Source of the DNA: Pseudomonas sp. p1(2021b) | GTDB lineage: Bacteria > Pseudomonadota > Gammaproteobacteria > Pseudomonadales > Pseudomonadaceae | Length of the DNA stretch: 64,000 bases | Reading direction: 5' to 3' | Assembly: GCF_020151015.1 (NCBI RefSeq) | Contig: NZ_CP083746.1 | Location: 3,067,001-3,131,000 of the forward strand | The notes under the pieces: model-generated | Database searches by the model: none | What the model saw: only the letters and a program-made list of their open reading frames with translations | What the model was told of the DNA's origin: nothing | Position numbers and translations under genes: made by a program | Part shown: piece after piece, positions 1 to 7,567 of the stretch | How the letters are laid out: every line of letters begins with the position of its first letter | Position numbering within the stretch: position 1 is the first letter of the stretch

Positions 1-59
1 GCGCCCCTGCCACTGAGGTCATCTGCCCGGGAAGCCTTGGCGACGCGCCAGGCCAGCAT
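1..59 (-). CDS. RES-domain toxin, N-terminal fragment (runs off window)
   Basis: Only the first 19 codons are visible. They read MLAWRVAKASRADDLSG and onward, which fits the start of RES toxins (W-R, then R..D.LSG.GA). RES toxins of the Xre–RES class are known to degrade or modify NAD+. The ATG shares one base with the TGA of the upstream antitoxin gene (TGATG), the usual translational coupling of antitoxin-first pairs. The rest of the gene, including the catalytic Arg/Glu/Ser residues, lies outside the window, so activity cannot be judged. Confidence 0.75.
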   Translation of the reverse strand, partial: MLAWRVAKASRADDLSGRG

Positions 60-565
60 CAGACGACGCCACCCCATTCCAGGGCCACCAGCGCCCGGCG
101 TACCTGCTTGGCACCGATCTCGGTCTCGCACAGCATCACCGGGGCCATACCGCCTAGGGCATCGTTGGGCCGGGACATCCACGCCACGGCCGGCGCTTCG
201 CCTTCGAAGACCGCCACCGCCTGATGGGTGATTTCGGCGATGCGGTCCAGGCGTTCGGAGGCCACGGCATCGAGCGGCTGGTTGTCGCGCACACGGCGCT
301 CGAGGGTCGAGATCGACGCGTTGAACAGCGCCGCCAGCTGTTTTTCCGGCAGGCTGAACAGGCGCTTGACCTCCTGATAAAGCTTGGCCGGCAAACCGTC
401 GCGGATCTGTACCAGACGCTGGGCCTCGGTCAACTGATCGTGGGCCTGGGAATAGCCCCAGAACACGCCGTCCGCCTCGCGGACCTCGAGCGCTGCCTTG
501 CGCCCGCCTTCGATCGTGGCGTAACGCGCACGCCGGGCAGGTGCCTTCTTGGTCGTCTCGATCAT
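59..565 (-). CDS. Xre/MbcA/ParS-type antitoxin (DUF2384)
   Basis: A 168-residue protein that should neutralise the RES toxin encoded immediately downstream and bind DNA to repress the pair. The C-terminal half, with L-x-R-I-x-E-I-x-x-x-A and the acidic FEGEAPAVAWM stretch, is typical of the MbcA/ParS/Xre toxin-binding domain. The middle (LFSLPEKQLAALFNASISTLERR) is an HTH-like DNA-binding segment. I chose ATG at 565 over the in-frame ATG at 610 because a clear GAGGTG Shine-Dalgarno precedes it by a few bases. The upstream ATG lies inside the inverted repeat that probably serves as operator. Family assignment is firm; partner identity rests on a toxin fragment only. Confidence 0.85.
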   Translation of the reverse strand: MIETTKKAPARRARYATIEGGRKAALEVREADGVFWGYSQAHDQLTEAQRLVQIRDGLPAKLYQEVKRLFSLPEKQLAALFNASISTLERRVRDNQPLDAVASERLDRIAEITHQAVAVFEGEAPAVAWMSRPNDALGGMAPVMLCETEIGAKQVRRALVALEWGGVV

Positions 566-572
566 GCTCACC

Positions 573-601
573 TCATTTGGTGATAAAAAAACATCAAATG
601 A
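573..601. promoter_or_regulatory. Candidate autoregulatory operator of the Xre–RES pair
   Basis: Two 10-bp arms, TCATTTGGTG (573–582) and CATCAAATGA (592–601), form an inverted repeat with one mismatch around a nine-base A/T-rich centre. It sits directly upstream of the antitoxin start at 565. Xre antitoxins of this class are known to autorepress; binding here is inferred. Confidence 0.5.
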
Positions 602-635
602 AGGATACATCGACTGGAAGGCCGTTGCACGGGTC

Positions 636-685
636 TTTCTGTGCGGCGAGCGACCTTGCGTCGCGAAAGGACCGATCCCGGCCCC
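636..685. repeat. Degenerate REP-like element
   Basis: The segment contains GCGACCTTGCGTCGCGAAAGG, a diverged version of the GCGGCCTTGTGCCGCGAAAGG core seen in the intact P. putida-type REP sequences further on. It lies between two convergently placed gene ends and is single, not paired. Confidence 0.45.
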
Positions 686-694
686 ATGGCATTC

Positions 695-988
695 TCAAGG
701 CCCGACGCCCTCGACAATGATCACCTCGGCCCTCGCCACACCTTGCCGATACCCGCATGCCTCCTGGTACGCCTCGGACCGGTAGCACGCCAACGCCTGC
801 TCGTACGAGTCGAACTCGATCACCACGCTACGCTGTGGGGTAGGCCTGCCCTCCATCGCCTCGCTGCGCCCGCCACGGGCCAGCAGGCGGCCGCCAAACG
901 CGGCGAAGGCCGCCGGGGCGCGTTGGGTGTACTGCTGGTACTGCTCGGGGTCGGTGACGTCGACATGGGCGATCCAGTAAGCCTTCAT
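695..988 (-). CDS. DUF1330 family protein
   Basis: A 97-residue protein starting MKAYWIAHVDVTDPEQYQ, the hallmark opening of the DUF1330 family (small dimeric alpha/beta ferredoxin-like fold). It has the conserved G-G-R-x-L-A-R-G-G core and a C-terminal V-I-I-V-E-G strand. The start is supported by AGGAGAG six bases upstream. Family function is unclear; some members bind small ligands. It is divergent from the ribB-like gene, with a palindromic site between them, so both may be controlled together. No metal or catalytic motif is evident. Confidence 0.8.
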   Translation of the reverse strand: MKAYWIAHVDVTDPEQYQQYTQRAPAAFAAFGGRLLARGGRSEAMEGRPTPQRSVVIEFDSYEQALACYRSEAYQEACGYRQGVARAEVIIVEGVGP

Positions 989-1021
989 CCAGTGCTCTCC
1001 TGAAAAGGTTATTTGTGTATG

Positions 1022-1033
1022 ATGGTATACCAT
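1022..1033. promoter_or_regulatory. Palindromic operator candidate (ATGGTATACCAT)
   Basis: A perfect 12-bp palindrome in the 76-bp gap between the divergent DUF1330 and ribB-like genes. The TGGT..ACCA form resembles sites of FCD-type GntR regulators. A close copy lies upstream of the ABC transporter operon (2363–2375). No GntR gene is in the window. Confidence 0.45.
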
Positions 1034-1064
1034 AAAAACCACCCTACCACAGCGAGTGTGCAGC

Positions 1065-2186
1065 ATGGCTTTCAACAGCATCGAAGAACTCCTCGAGGAC
1101 TACCGCCAGGGCAAGATGGTCCTGCTGGTGGACGACGAGGACCGTGAAAACGAGGGCGACTTGCTGATCGCCGCCGAGCGCTGTGACGCCCAGGCCATCA
1201 ACTTCATGGCCCGGCAAGCGCGCGGGCTGATCTGCCTGACCCTGACCGACGAGCACTGCCAGCGCCTGGGCCTTGAACAGATGGTGCCGGCCAACGGCAG
1301 CATGTTCAGCACCGCCTTCACCGTGTCCATCGAGGCCGCCACAGGCGTCACCACCGGCATCTCTGCCGCCGACCGCGCCCGCACCGTGGCGGCAGCCATG
1401 GCCCCTGACGCCCGCCCCGAAGACCTGGTACAGCCAGGCCATATCTTCCCGCTGCGCGCCCGCGAAGGCGGCGTACTGACCCGTGCCGGGCACACCGAGG
1501 CCGGTTGCGACCTGGCCCGCCTGGCCGGCTTTGCCCCCGCCTCGGTGATCGTCGAGGTGCTCAACGACGACGGCACCATGGCCCGGCGCCCGGACCTGGA
1601 GCTGTTCGCCGAACACCACGGCATCAAGATCGGCACCATCGCCGACCTGATCCACTATCGCCTGAGCACCGAGCAGACCATCAAGCGCATCGGCGAGCGC
1701 GAACTGCCCACCGTGCATGGCACCTTCCGCCTGGTGACCTACGAAGACCGCATCGAGGGCGGCGTACACATGGCCATGGTGATGGGCGACATCCGCCGCG
1801 ACCAGCCGACGTTGGTGCGGGTGCACGTGATCGACCCGCTGCGCGACCTGGTCGGCGCCGAATATGCGGGCCCCGCCAATTGGACGTTGTGGGCGGCACT
1901 GCAGAAGATCGCCGCCGAAGGCGCGGGCGTGGTGGTGATCCTGGCCAACCATGAATCCTCCCAGGCCTTGCTCGAACGCGTGCCGCACCTGACCCAGCCG
2001 ACCCGGCCTTACCAGAGAGGCCAGTCGAAAGTGTACTCGGAGGTCGGCACCGGCGCGCAGATTCTCCAGGACCTGGGCGTGGGCAAGCTGCGCCACCTGG
2101 GCCCGCCGCTGAAGTACGCGGGGCTTGCCGGATATGAGCTGGAGGTGGTGCAGAGCATTCCGTTCGAGCCTGCCGAGTTCAATTGA
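1065..2186 (+). CDS. ribB: RibBA-like protein: 3,4-dihydroxy-2-butanone-4-phosphate synthase with degenerate RibA domain
   Basis: A 373-residue two-domain protein. Residues ~1–200 are RibB, which turns ribulose 5-phosphate into the four-carbon precursor of riboflavin. The acidic DDEDRENEGDL motif, the S-x-x-FTVSIEA…GVTTGIS block and the RAGHTEA loop are all present. The C-terminal ~170 residues align with GTP cyclohydrolase II (RibA), but where RibA has three zinc-binding cysteines this protein reads VRVHVIDPLRDLVGAEYAG with none, so the second activity is probably lost. The ATG at 1065 is preferred over the GTG at 1056. The gene is divergent from the DUF1330 gene and precedes the ABC operon, with a similar operator-like site before each. 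It may be a second, accessory RibB; a housekeeping copy is expected elsewhere. Confidence 0.85.
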   Translation: MAFNSIEELLEDYRQGKMVLLVDDEDRENEGDLLIAAERCDAQAINFMARQARGLICLTLTDEHCQRLGLEQMVPANGSMFSTAFTVSIEAATGVTTGISAADRARTVAAAMAPDARPEDLVQPGHIFPLRAREGGVLTRAGHTEAGCDLARLAGFAPASVIVEVLNDDGTMARRPDLELFAEHHGIKIGTIADLIHYRLSTEQTIKRIGERELPTVHGTFRLVTYEDRIEGGVHMAMVMGDIRRDQPTLVRVHVIDPLRDLVGAEYAGPANWTLWAALQKIAAEGAGVVVILANHESSQALLERVPHLTQPTRPYQRGQSKVYSEVGTGAQILQDLGVGKLRHLGPPLKYAGLAGYELEVVQSIPFEPAEFN

Positions 2187-2192
2187 CAATTT

Positions 2193-2310
2193 GGGGCTGC
2201 TACGCAGCCCTTTCGCGGCACAAGGCCGCTCCTACCGGTACGGCGCCGCACGGATGGCGCAGCCCCTGTAGGAGCGGCCTTGTGCCGCGAAAGGGCCGCA
2301 TAGCGGCCCC
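2193..2310. repeat. BIME: inverted pair of P. putida-type REP elements
   Basis: Element 2193–2235 and its reverse complement at 2268–2310 share the GGGGC…CTTTCGCGGCACAAGGCCGCTCCTAC-type core and face each other across 32 bases. Such pairs sit at operon ends; they can form a large hairpin and act as a transcript barrier. Confidence 0.85.
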
Positions 2311-2362
2311 AGATCTTTGGGTTTTAGTGATGGCCGGTCGCCCACAGCCCCTTGCTAAAAGT

Positions 2363-2375
2363 TTGGAATACCATA
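2363..2375. promoter_or_regulatory. TGGAATACCA site resembling the 1022 palindrome
   Basis: TTGGAATACCATA lies about 150 bp upstream of the substrate-binding protein start. Its reverse complement matches 10 of the 12 bases of the ATGGTATACCAT palindrome before the ribB-like gene. The nearby AT-rich ATAATATGATATCCC could form part of the promoter. The shared site suggests one regulator for both units. Confidence 0.35.
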
Positions 2376-2521
2376 ATATGATATCCCGTAGACCTTGAAT
2401 TTTTGGCCGCACCTGCACGCATAAGAACGGCCACGCGACATCGTTGGAAAGCTGCTCCCCGAAGACATGGCGGGCGACAGGAAGCCCGCTCAAATAACAA
2501 AAGCAATTGAGGGCGTTAACC

Positions 2522-3547
2522 ATGCTGTTAAGCAAACGAGTCACCGCTGTGCTGTCCGCCAGCCTGCTGTCCCTGGCCTGCCAAGCCACCCTGGCCGCCG
2601 ACAGCCTGAATTTCGTCAGCTGGGGCGGCACCACCCAGGACGCCCAGAAACAGGCATGGGCCGAACCCTTCAGCGACAGCACCAAGATCAAGGTCGTACA
2701 GGACGGCCCCACCGACTACGGCAAGCTCAAAGCCATGGTCGAGAGCGGCAACGTGCAGTGGGACGTGGTCGATGTCGAAGCCGATTTCGCCCTGCGCGCC
2801 GCCAGCGAAGGCTTGCTTGAGCCGTTGGACTTCACCACGATCCAGCGCGAGCGCATCGACCCGCGATTCGTTTCCGACCATGGCGTCGGCTCGTTCTTCT
2901 TCTCCTTCGTGCTCGGCTACAACGAAGGCAAGCTCGGCGCCAACAAGCCAATGGACTGGTCGGCCCTGTTCGACACCAAGACCTACCCCGGCAAGCGCGC
3001 CCTGTACAAATGGCCAAGCCCCGGCGTGCTGGAGCTGGCCCTGCTGGCCGACGGCGTACCGGCGGACAAGCTCTACCCCCTGGACCTGGACCGCGCGTTC
3101 AAGAAGCTCGACACCATCAAGAAGGACATCGTCTGGTGGGGCGGTGGCGCCCAGTCCCAGCAGTTGCTGGCCTCCGGCGAAGCCTCCCTCGGCCAGTTCT
3201 GGAACGGCCGGGTCTACGCCCTGCAGCAGGATGGCGCCCCCGTGGGTGTGAGCTGGAAGCAGAACCTGGTCATGGCCGATTTCCTGGTCATCCCCAAGGG
3301 CGCCAAGAACAAGGACGCGGCCATGAAGTTCCTGGCCAATGCCAGCAGCGCCAAGGGCCAGGCCGACTTCGCCAACCTGACCGCCTACGCCCCGGTCAAC
3401 CTCGACAGTATCGCCCAGCTCAAGCCCGAGCTCGCCCCGAACCTGCCGACTGCCTACGCCCAGGACCAGGTGACCCTCGACTTCGCCTACTGGGCGAAGA
3501 ACGGCCAGGCCATCGCGGCCCGCTGGAATGAGTGGCTGGTCAAATGA
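2522..3547 (+). CDS. PotF-like periplasmic substrate-binding protein
   Basis: A 341-residue solute-binding protein of the spermidine/putrescine family. Residues 1–25 are a Sec signal peptide ending in QATLA-A. The mature part has the family's LNFVSWGG start, a WDVVDVE segment and a K-Y-x-x-SPGV-like core. The ATG at 2522 is chosen over the in-frame TTG at 2507; GAGGG lies upstream. It is the first gene of a four-gene ABC operon and overlaps the next gene by ATGA. The substrate is not certain: the binding-site acidic residues that define polyamine specificity cannot be assigned by eye, so polyamines, amino acids or a quaternary amine are all possible. Confidence 0.85.
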   Translation: MLLSKRVTAVLSASLLSLACQATLAADSLNFVSWGGTTQDAQKQAWAEPFSDSTKIKVVQDGPTDYGKLKAMVESGNVQWDVVDVEADFALRAASEGLLEPLDFTTIQRERIDPRFVSDHGVGSFFFSFVLGYNEGKLGANKPMDWSALFDTKTYPGKRALYKWPSPGVLELALLADGVPADKLYPLDLDRAFKKLDTIKKDIVWWGGGAQSQQLLASGEASLGQFWNGRVYALQQDGAPVGVSWKQNLVMADFLVIPKGAKNKDAAMKFLANASSAKGQADFANLTAYAPVNLDSIAQLKPELAPNLPTAYAQDQVTLDFAYWAKNGQAIAARWNEWLVK

Positions 3548-4461
3548 AAGTCGCCATCAATGCCCTGCACAACGCGCAAGGTGCGCCCAGCGGCACCGGC
3601 ACGCCGGGGGCGGCCGTGCGCCGCCCGACCTTGAGCCAACGCTGGCGCGGCAGCCGCAACCTGCTGCCGGCCCTGGTGTTCCTTGGCCTGTTCTTCTTCG
3701 CGTCGTTGATCGGCCTGTTGCTGCGCGGCGTGCTGGAGCCGGTACCGGGGCTGGGCAACTACGAGCAGCTGTTCGCCAACTCGGCCTATACGCGGGTATT
3801 GCTCAACACCTTTTCCGTGGCCGGCCTGGTGACCATGATCAGCGTGCTGCTGGGCTTTCCACTGGCCTGGGCGATCACCCTGGTGCCACGAGGCTGGGGC
3901 CGCTGGTTGCTGAACATCGTGCTGTTGTCGATGTGGACCAGCCTGCTGGCCCGCACCTACTCCTGGCTGGTGCTGCTGCAGGCCTCGGGGGTGATCAACA
4001 AGGTGTTGATGGCGCTCGGCATCATCGATTCGCCGCTGGAGATGGTGCACAACCTCACCGGCGTGGTGATCGGCATGAGCTACATCATGATCCCGTTCAT
4101 CGTCCTGCCCCTGCAGGCGACCATGCAGGCTATCGACCCGATGGTGCTGCAAGCCGGCTCCATCTGCGGCGCGAACCCCTGGACCAATTTCTGGAAGGTG
4201 TTCATCCCGCTGTGCCGCTCGGGGCTGTTCTCCGGTGCGCTGATGGTGTTCGTCATGTCACTCGGTTACTACGTGACGCCCGCCCTGCTGGGCGGTGCGC
4301 AGAACATGATGCTGCCCGAATTCATCGTCCAGCAGGTGCAGTCGTTCCTCAACTGGGGCCTGGCCAGCGCCGCCGCTGCGTTGCTGGTACTGATCACCCT
4401 GGTGCTTTTCTACTTCTACCTGAAGCTGCAGCCGGAATCCCCGGTCGGCAACGCGAGGTAA
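3544..4461 (+). CDS. ABC transporter inner-membrane permease (PotB/PotH-like)
   Basis: A 305-residue membrane protein with about six transmembrane helices (first helix near residues 35–60). Its cytoplasmic EAA-type loop reads QAGSICGANPWTNFWKVFIPLC, which docks onto the ATPase. Its ATG overlaps the TGA of the binding-protein gene (ATGA), supporting this start over the upstream GTG at 3532. The long polar N-terminus (residues 1–35) is usual for PotB-type permeases. It should pair with the second permease downstream to form the translocation channel. Confidence 0.88.
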   Translation: MKVAINALHNAQGAPSGTGTPGAAVRRPTLSQRWRGSRNLLPALVFLGLFFFASLIGLLLRGVLEPVPGLGNYEQLFANSAYTRVLLNTFSVAGLVTMISVLLGFPLAWAITLVPRGWGRWLLNIVLLSMWTSLLARTYSWLVLLQASGVINKVLMALGIIDSPLEMVHNLTGVVIGMSYIMIPFIVLPLQATMQAIDPMVLQAGSICGANPWTNFWKVFIPLCRSGLFSGALMVFVMSLGYYVTPALLGGAQNMMLPEFIVQQVQSFLNWGLASAAAALLVLITLVLFYFYLKLQPESPVGNAR

Positions 4462-4466
4462 ACGCC

Positions 4467-5276
4467 ATGCTCCTGACTCCCAACGCCATGGGCCGACCGC
4501 TGCGCACCGGCCTGTACCTGACCACCGGGGTGATTGCGGCCTTCCTGCTGCTGCCGATCCTGTTCATCGTGCTGCTGTCGTTCGGCTCGTCCCAGTGGCT
4601 GGTATTCCCACCCCCGGGCTGGACCTTCAAATGGTACGAACAGTTCTTCTCCAACCCCGAGTGGATGGACGCCGCCCTGGCCAGCCTCAAGGTCGCCGTG
4701 CTCACCACCCTGTGCGCCGTGCTGCTGGGCCTGCCTACGGCCTTCGCCCTGGTGCGCGGGCGCTTCCCGGGCCGCGAGTTGCTCTATGGCCTGTTCACCC
4801 TGCCGATGATCGTGCCGCTGGTGATCATCGCCGTGGCGGTGTATGCCCTGTTCCTCGAGCTCGGCTATACCGGCACGCTGTTTTCCTTCGTGGTCAGCCA
4901 CGTGATCGTCGCCCTGCCGTTCACCATCATCTCGATCATCAACTCGCTGAAGCTGTTCGACCAGTCGATCGAGGATGCCGCGGTGATCTGTGGCGCCTCG
5001 CGCTTGCAGGCAGTCTTCAAGGTGACCTTCCCGGCGATCCGCCCGGGAATGATCGCCGGCGGCCTGTTCGCCTTCCTGGTCTCCTGGGACGAGGTGGTGC
5101 TCAGCGTGATGATGGCCAGCCCCACCCTGCAGACCCTGCCCGTGAAGATGTGGACCACCTTGCGCCAGGACCTGACCCCGGTGATCGCCGTCGCCTCGAC
5201 GTTGCTGATCGGCCTGTCGGTCCTGGTCATGGTCATCGCCGCCGCCTTGCGCCGGCGCAACGAAGTCAGCGCCTGA
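4467..5276 (+). CDS. ABC transporter inner-membrane permease (PotC/PotI-like)
   Basis: A 269-residue membrane protein with about six helices and an EAA loop reading DAAVICGASRLQAVFKVTFP. It lies five bases after the first permease stop, with GAGGTAA as ribosome-binding site. The open frame continues far upstream in another phase, but ATG at 4467 gives the normal family length and the expected first helix (TTGVIAAFLLLPILFIVLLS). Together with the upstream permease it forms the membrane domain of the importer. Confidence 0.88.
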   Translation: MLLTPNAMGRPLRTGLYLTTGVIAAFLLLPILFIVLLSFGSSQWLVFPPPGWTFKWYEQFFSNPEWMDAALASLKVAVLTTLCAVLLGLPTAFALVRGRFPGRELLYGLFTLPMIVPLVIIAVAVYALFLELGYTGTLFSFVVSHVIVALPFTIISIINSLKLFDQSIEDAAVICGASRLQAVFKVTFPAIRPGMIAGGLFAFLVSWDEVVLSVMMASPTLQTLPVKMWTTLRQDLTPVIAVASTLLIGLSVLVMVIAAALRRRNEVSA

Positions 5277-5295
5277 GCGCTCGGAGACAATAACA

Positions 5296-6444
5296 ATGAG
5301 TGCAGTGATCAAAGATGCCGCGCCCGCCAAGACCCTGGTCAGCCTGCGCAACCTGAACAAGCACTACGGTGACTTCGCCGCCGTGGACAACATCAGCCTG
5401 GACGTCCAGGACGGCGAGTTCCTGACCTTCCTCGGCTCCAGCGGCTCGGGCAAGTCCACCACCTTGTCGATGCTGGCCGGCTTCGAGACACCCAGCAGCG
5501 GCGAGATCCTGGTCGACGGCCAGTCGCTGGTGAAGGTACCGCCGCACAAACGCGACATCGGCATGGTGTTCCAGCGCTACTCGCTGTTCCCGCACCTGTC
5601 GGTGCGCGACAACATCGCCTTCCCCCTGGCGATCCGCAAACACAATGCCGCCGAGACCGCCAAGCGGGTCGATGCCATGCTCAAGCTGGTGCAGCTCGAG
5701 CAGTTCGCCCATCGCCGCCCTGCGCAGCTTTCTGGTGGCCAGCAGCAGCGTGTGGCCATTGCCCGGGCGCTGGTGTACGAGCCACGCATCCTGCTGATGG
5801 ACGAACCCCTCGGCGCCCTGGACAAGAAGCTGCGTGAAGACCTGCAGGACGAGCTGCGCCAGCTGCACCGGCGCCTGGGCATCACCATCGTCTACGTGAC
5901 CCACGACCAGGAAGAAGCCATGCGCCTGTCCCAACGCATCGCGATCTTCAGCCACGGCAAGATCGTCGGCCTGGGCAGCGGCTTCGATCTGTACCAGAAC
6001 CCACCGAATGCCTTCGTCGCCTCGTTCCTGGGCAATTCCAACTTCCTTCGGGTCAAGGCCACCAGTAACGGCGCGGCCAGCTTCGAGGGGCAGTCGTTGG
6101 CGATCCGCCTGACCGCCGGGCTGACGGTCGGCCAGGATGCGCTGATCATGGTGCGCCCGGAAAAGGCCCTGGCCCTGACGGCCGACCAGGCGACGCGCGA
6201 GGTATTGCCGGCGGGTTGGAACGAGGTCTCGGCCAAGGTGGCGGAGGTTCTGTTCCTCGGCGAAAGCCAGACCTGCCATGTGGTGACCGCAGGAGGCACG
6301 GAAATGACCGTAAAGGCCCTGTCGGCGGCGGGAATGGCGATGCAGCCTGGCGATAGCGTGAAGGTGCGTTGGGCGGTGGCCGATGCCTGCACCTACACCG
6401 AGTGGGCCGAAAGCGACCTGAGCAAGGCCGCCGGAGCGCATTGA
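5296..6444 (+). CDS. ABC transporter ATPase (PotA/PotG-like)
   Basis: A 382-residue ATPase that energises the importer. It shows Walker A GSSGSGKST (around residues 50–58), the Q-loop VFQRYSLFPHL, the signature LSGGQQQR, Walker B ILLMDEPLGALD and the switch histidine in VTHDQ. The last ~130 residues form a TOBE-type regulatory domain (MVRPEKALAL…). It is the last gene of the operon; a REP pair follows. Closest family is the polyamine/Fe/2-aminoethylphosphonate group of importer ATPases. Confidence 0.9.
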   Translation: MSAVIKDAAPAKTLVSLRNLNKHYGDFAAVDNISLDVQDGEFLTFLGSSGSGKSTTLSMLAGFETPSSGEILVDGQSLVKVPPHKRDIGMVFQRYSLFPHLSVRDNIAFPLAIRKHNAAETAKRVDAMLKLVQLEQFAHRRPAQLSGGQQQRVAIARALVYEPRILLMDEPLGALDKKLREDLQDELRQLHRRLGITIVYVTHDQEEAMRLSQRIAIFSHGKIVGLGSGFDLYQNPPNAFVASFLGNSNFLRVKATSNGAASFEGQSLAIRLTAGLTVGQDALIMVRPEKALALTADQATREVLPAGWNEVSAKVAEVLFLGESQTCHVVTAGGTEMTVKALSAAGMAMQPGDSVKVRWAVADACTYTEWAESDLSKAAGAH

Positions 6445-6463
6445 CCCAAACAAGGCAGCACTG

Positions 6464-6532
6464 GCCTTTCGCGGGTAAACCCGCTCCCCCAAGGATCTTC
6501 GACAACCCTGTGGGAGCGGGTTTACCCGCGAA
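6464..6532. repeat. BIME: inverted REP pair (GCGGGTAAACCCGC type)
   Basis: TTCGCGGGTAAACCCGCTCC (6468–6487) and its reverse complement near 6511–6532 form a facing pair at the end of the ABC operon, between convergent transcripts. The core differs from the pair at 2193–2310, so two REP subtypes occur in this window. Confidence 0.8.
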
Positions 6533-6556
6533 CAGGACAACGCCGAACGCCGGGAC

Positions 6557-7468
6557 TCACCCAGGCAACCGATACCGTTCGGCAAAGTATTGCCGGAAGA
6601 ACTCCACCGCCACCCGCACCTTGGCGGAGCCGGCCAGGGGCGCGGTGTACACCGCCCAGATATCCGCGGCCTGCTGGTAATCCTCCAGCACCTGCACCAA
6701 GCGCCCGTCGGCGATGCTGTCGTGCACGTCCCACCATGAACGCAGCAGGATGCCCCACCCATCCAGGCACCACTGGTGCGCCACCTCGCCATGGTTGCTC
6801 GACAACGCGCCGGTCACCCGCACGCTCTCTTCGCCATCGGGGCCCTCCAAGTGCCACACGCCGAAGGGGTGGTCACGTTCCTTGATCACCAGGCAATCAT
6901 GGCTGGCCAGGTCCGCCAGGCTTTTCGGCGTACCGCGCCGTGCCAGATACCGAGGGGCCGCGCACAGCACCCGGCGATTGCGTGCCAGGGGCTTGGCGAT
7001 CAGGTTCGGGGCGATGACGTTGCCGACCCGGATGTCCAGATCCACCCCTTCGGCGATCAGGTCCACCAGGCGGTCGTGCACATCCAGGCGGATGTCCAGC
7101 TTCGGGTAGCGCGCCGCCAACTCCGACAACGCTGGCGCCACGAAGCGCCGGCCCAGGCCCAGGCTGCTGGCGATACGCAGTTGCCCGGCAGGTTCGCGCT
7201 GGCCGGCATTGAGATCGTCGTCCATACGCTGCAGGGCTTCGAAGATCTGCTGCGCCCATTGGTACACCCGCTCGCCCTCCTCGCTCACCGTCACCCGTCG
7301 GGTGGTGCGGTGCAGCAGGCGTACGCCGAGGTTTTCCTCGAGCAGGCGGATGCGCTTGCTGACGAAGGCCGCAGACATCCCCCGCTCATCCGCCACCGCG
7401 GCGAAGCTGGCGCGGCGCGCCACCTGCAGAAAGATATCGAGGTCGTCCAGGTTCGGCAGATTATTCAC
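6557..7468 (-). CDS. LysR-type regulator (DmlR/TtuA-like)
   Basis: A 303-residue LysR regulator. The HTH covers residues ~7–65 (DIFLQVARRASFAAVADERGMSAAFVSKRIRLLEENLG) and is followed by the effector-binding domain. The start is a GTG with a weak ribosome-binding site. It is divergent from the D-malate/tartrate dehydrogenase gene, 99 bp apart. The same arrangement is known for dmlR–dmlA and for ttuA–ttuC, so D-malate or a related hydroxy acid is the likely inducer. In the gap, ATTC-N9-GAAT near 7470–7486 could be its binding site. It may respond to the malate made by the carnitine pathway. Confidence 0.85.
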   Translation of the reverse strand: MNNLPNLDDLDIFLQVARRASFAAVADERGMSAAFVSKRIRLLEENLGVRLLHRTTRRVTVSEEGERVYQWAQQIFEALQRMDDDLNAGQREPAGQLRIASSLGLGRRFVAPALSELAARYPKLDIRLDVHDRLVDLIAEGVDLDIRVGNVIAPNLIAKPLARNRRVLCAAPRYLARRGTPKSLADLASHDCLVIKERDHPFGVWHLEGPDGEESVRVTGALSSNHGEVAHQWCLDGWGILLRSWWDVHDSIADGRLVQVLEDYQQAADIWAVYTAPLAGSAKVRVAVEFFRQYFAERYRLPG

Positions 7469-7567
7469 GATTCGTGCACCAAGAATTGATGGATCGCCGG
7501 ATTATCTCCGGAACGCGTCCTTATAGCATGGCCGGCATCCGTTACCCAGAACAGCGAGTGCGCCCCC

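Noticed and set aside
988..1065. FMN riboswitch before the ribB-like gene
   Set aside because: The whole gap is 76 bp and is mostly the palindromic operator; there is no room for the roughly 120-base element.
2515..2520. GTTAAC just before the substrate-binding protein start, like the cnt operators
   Set aside because: Only a single hexamer; the spaced second copy and the conserved bases between are missing.
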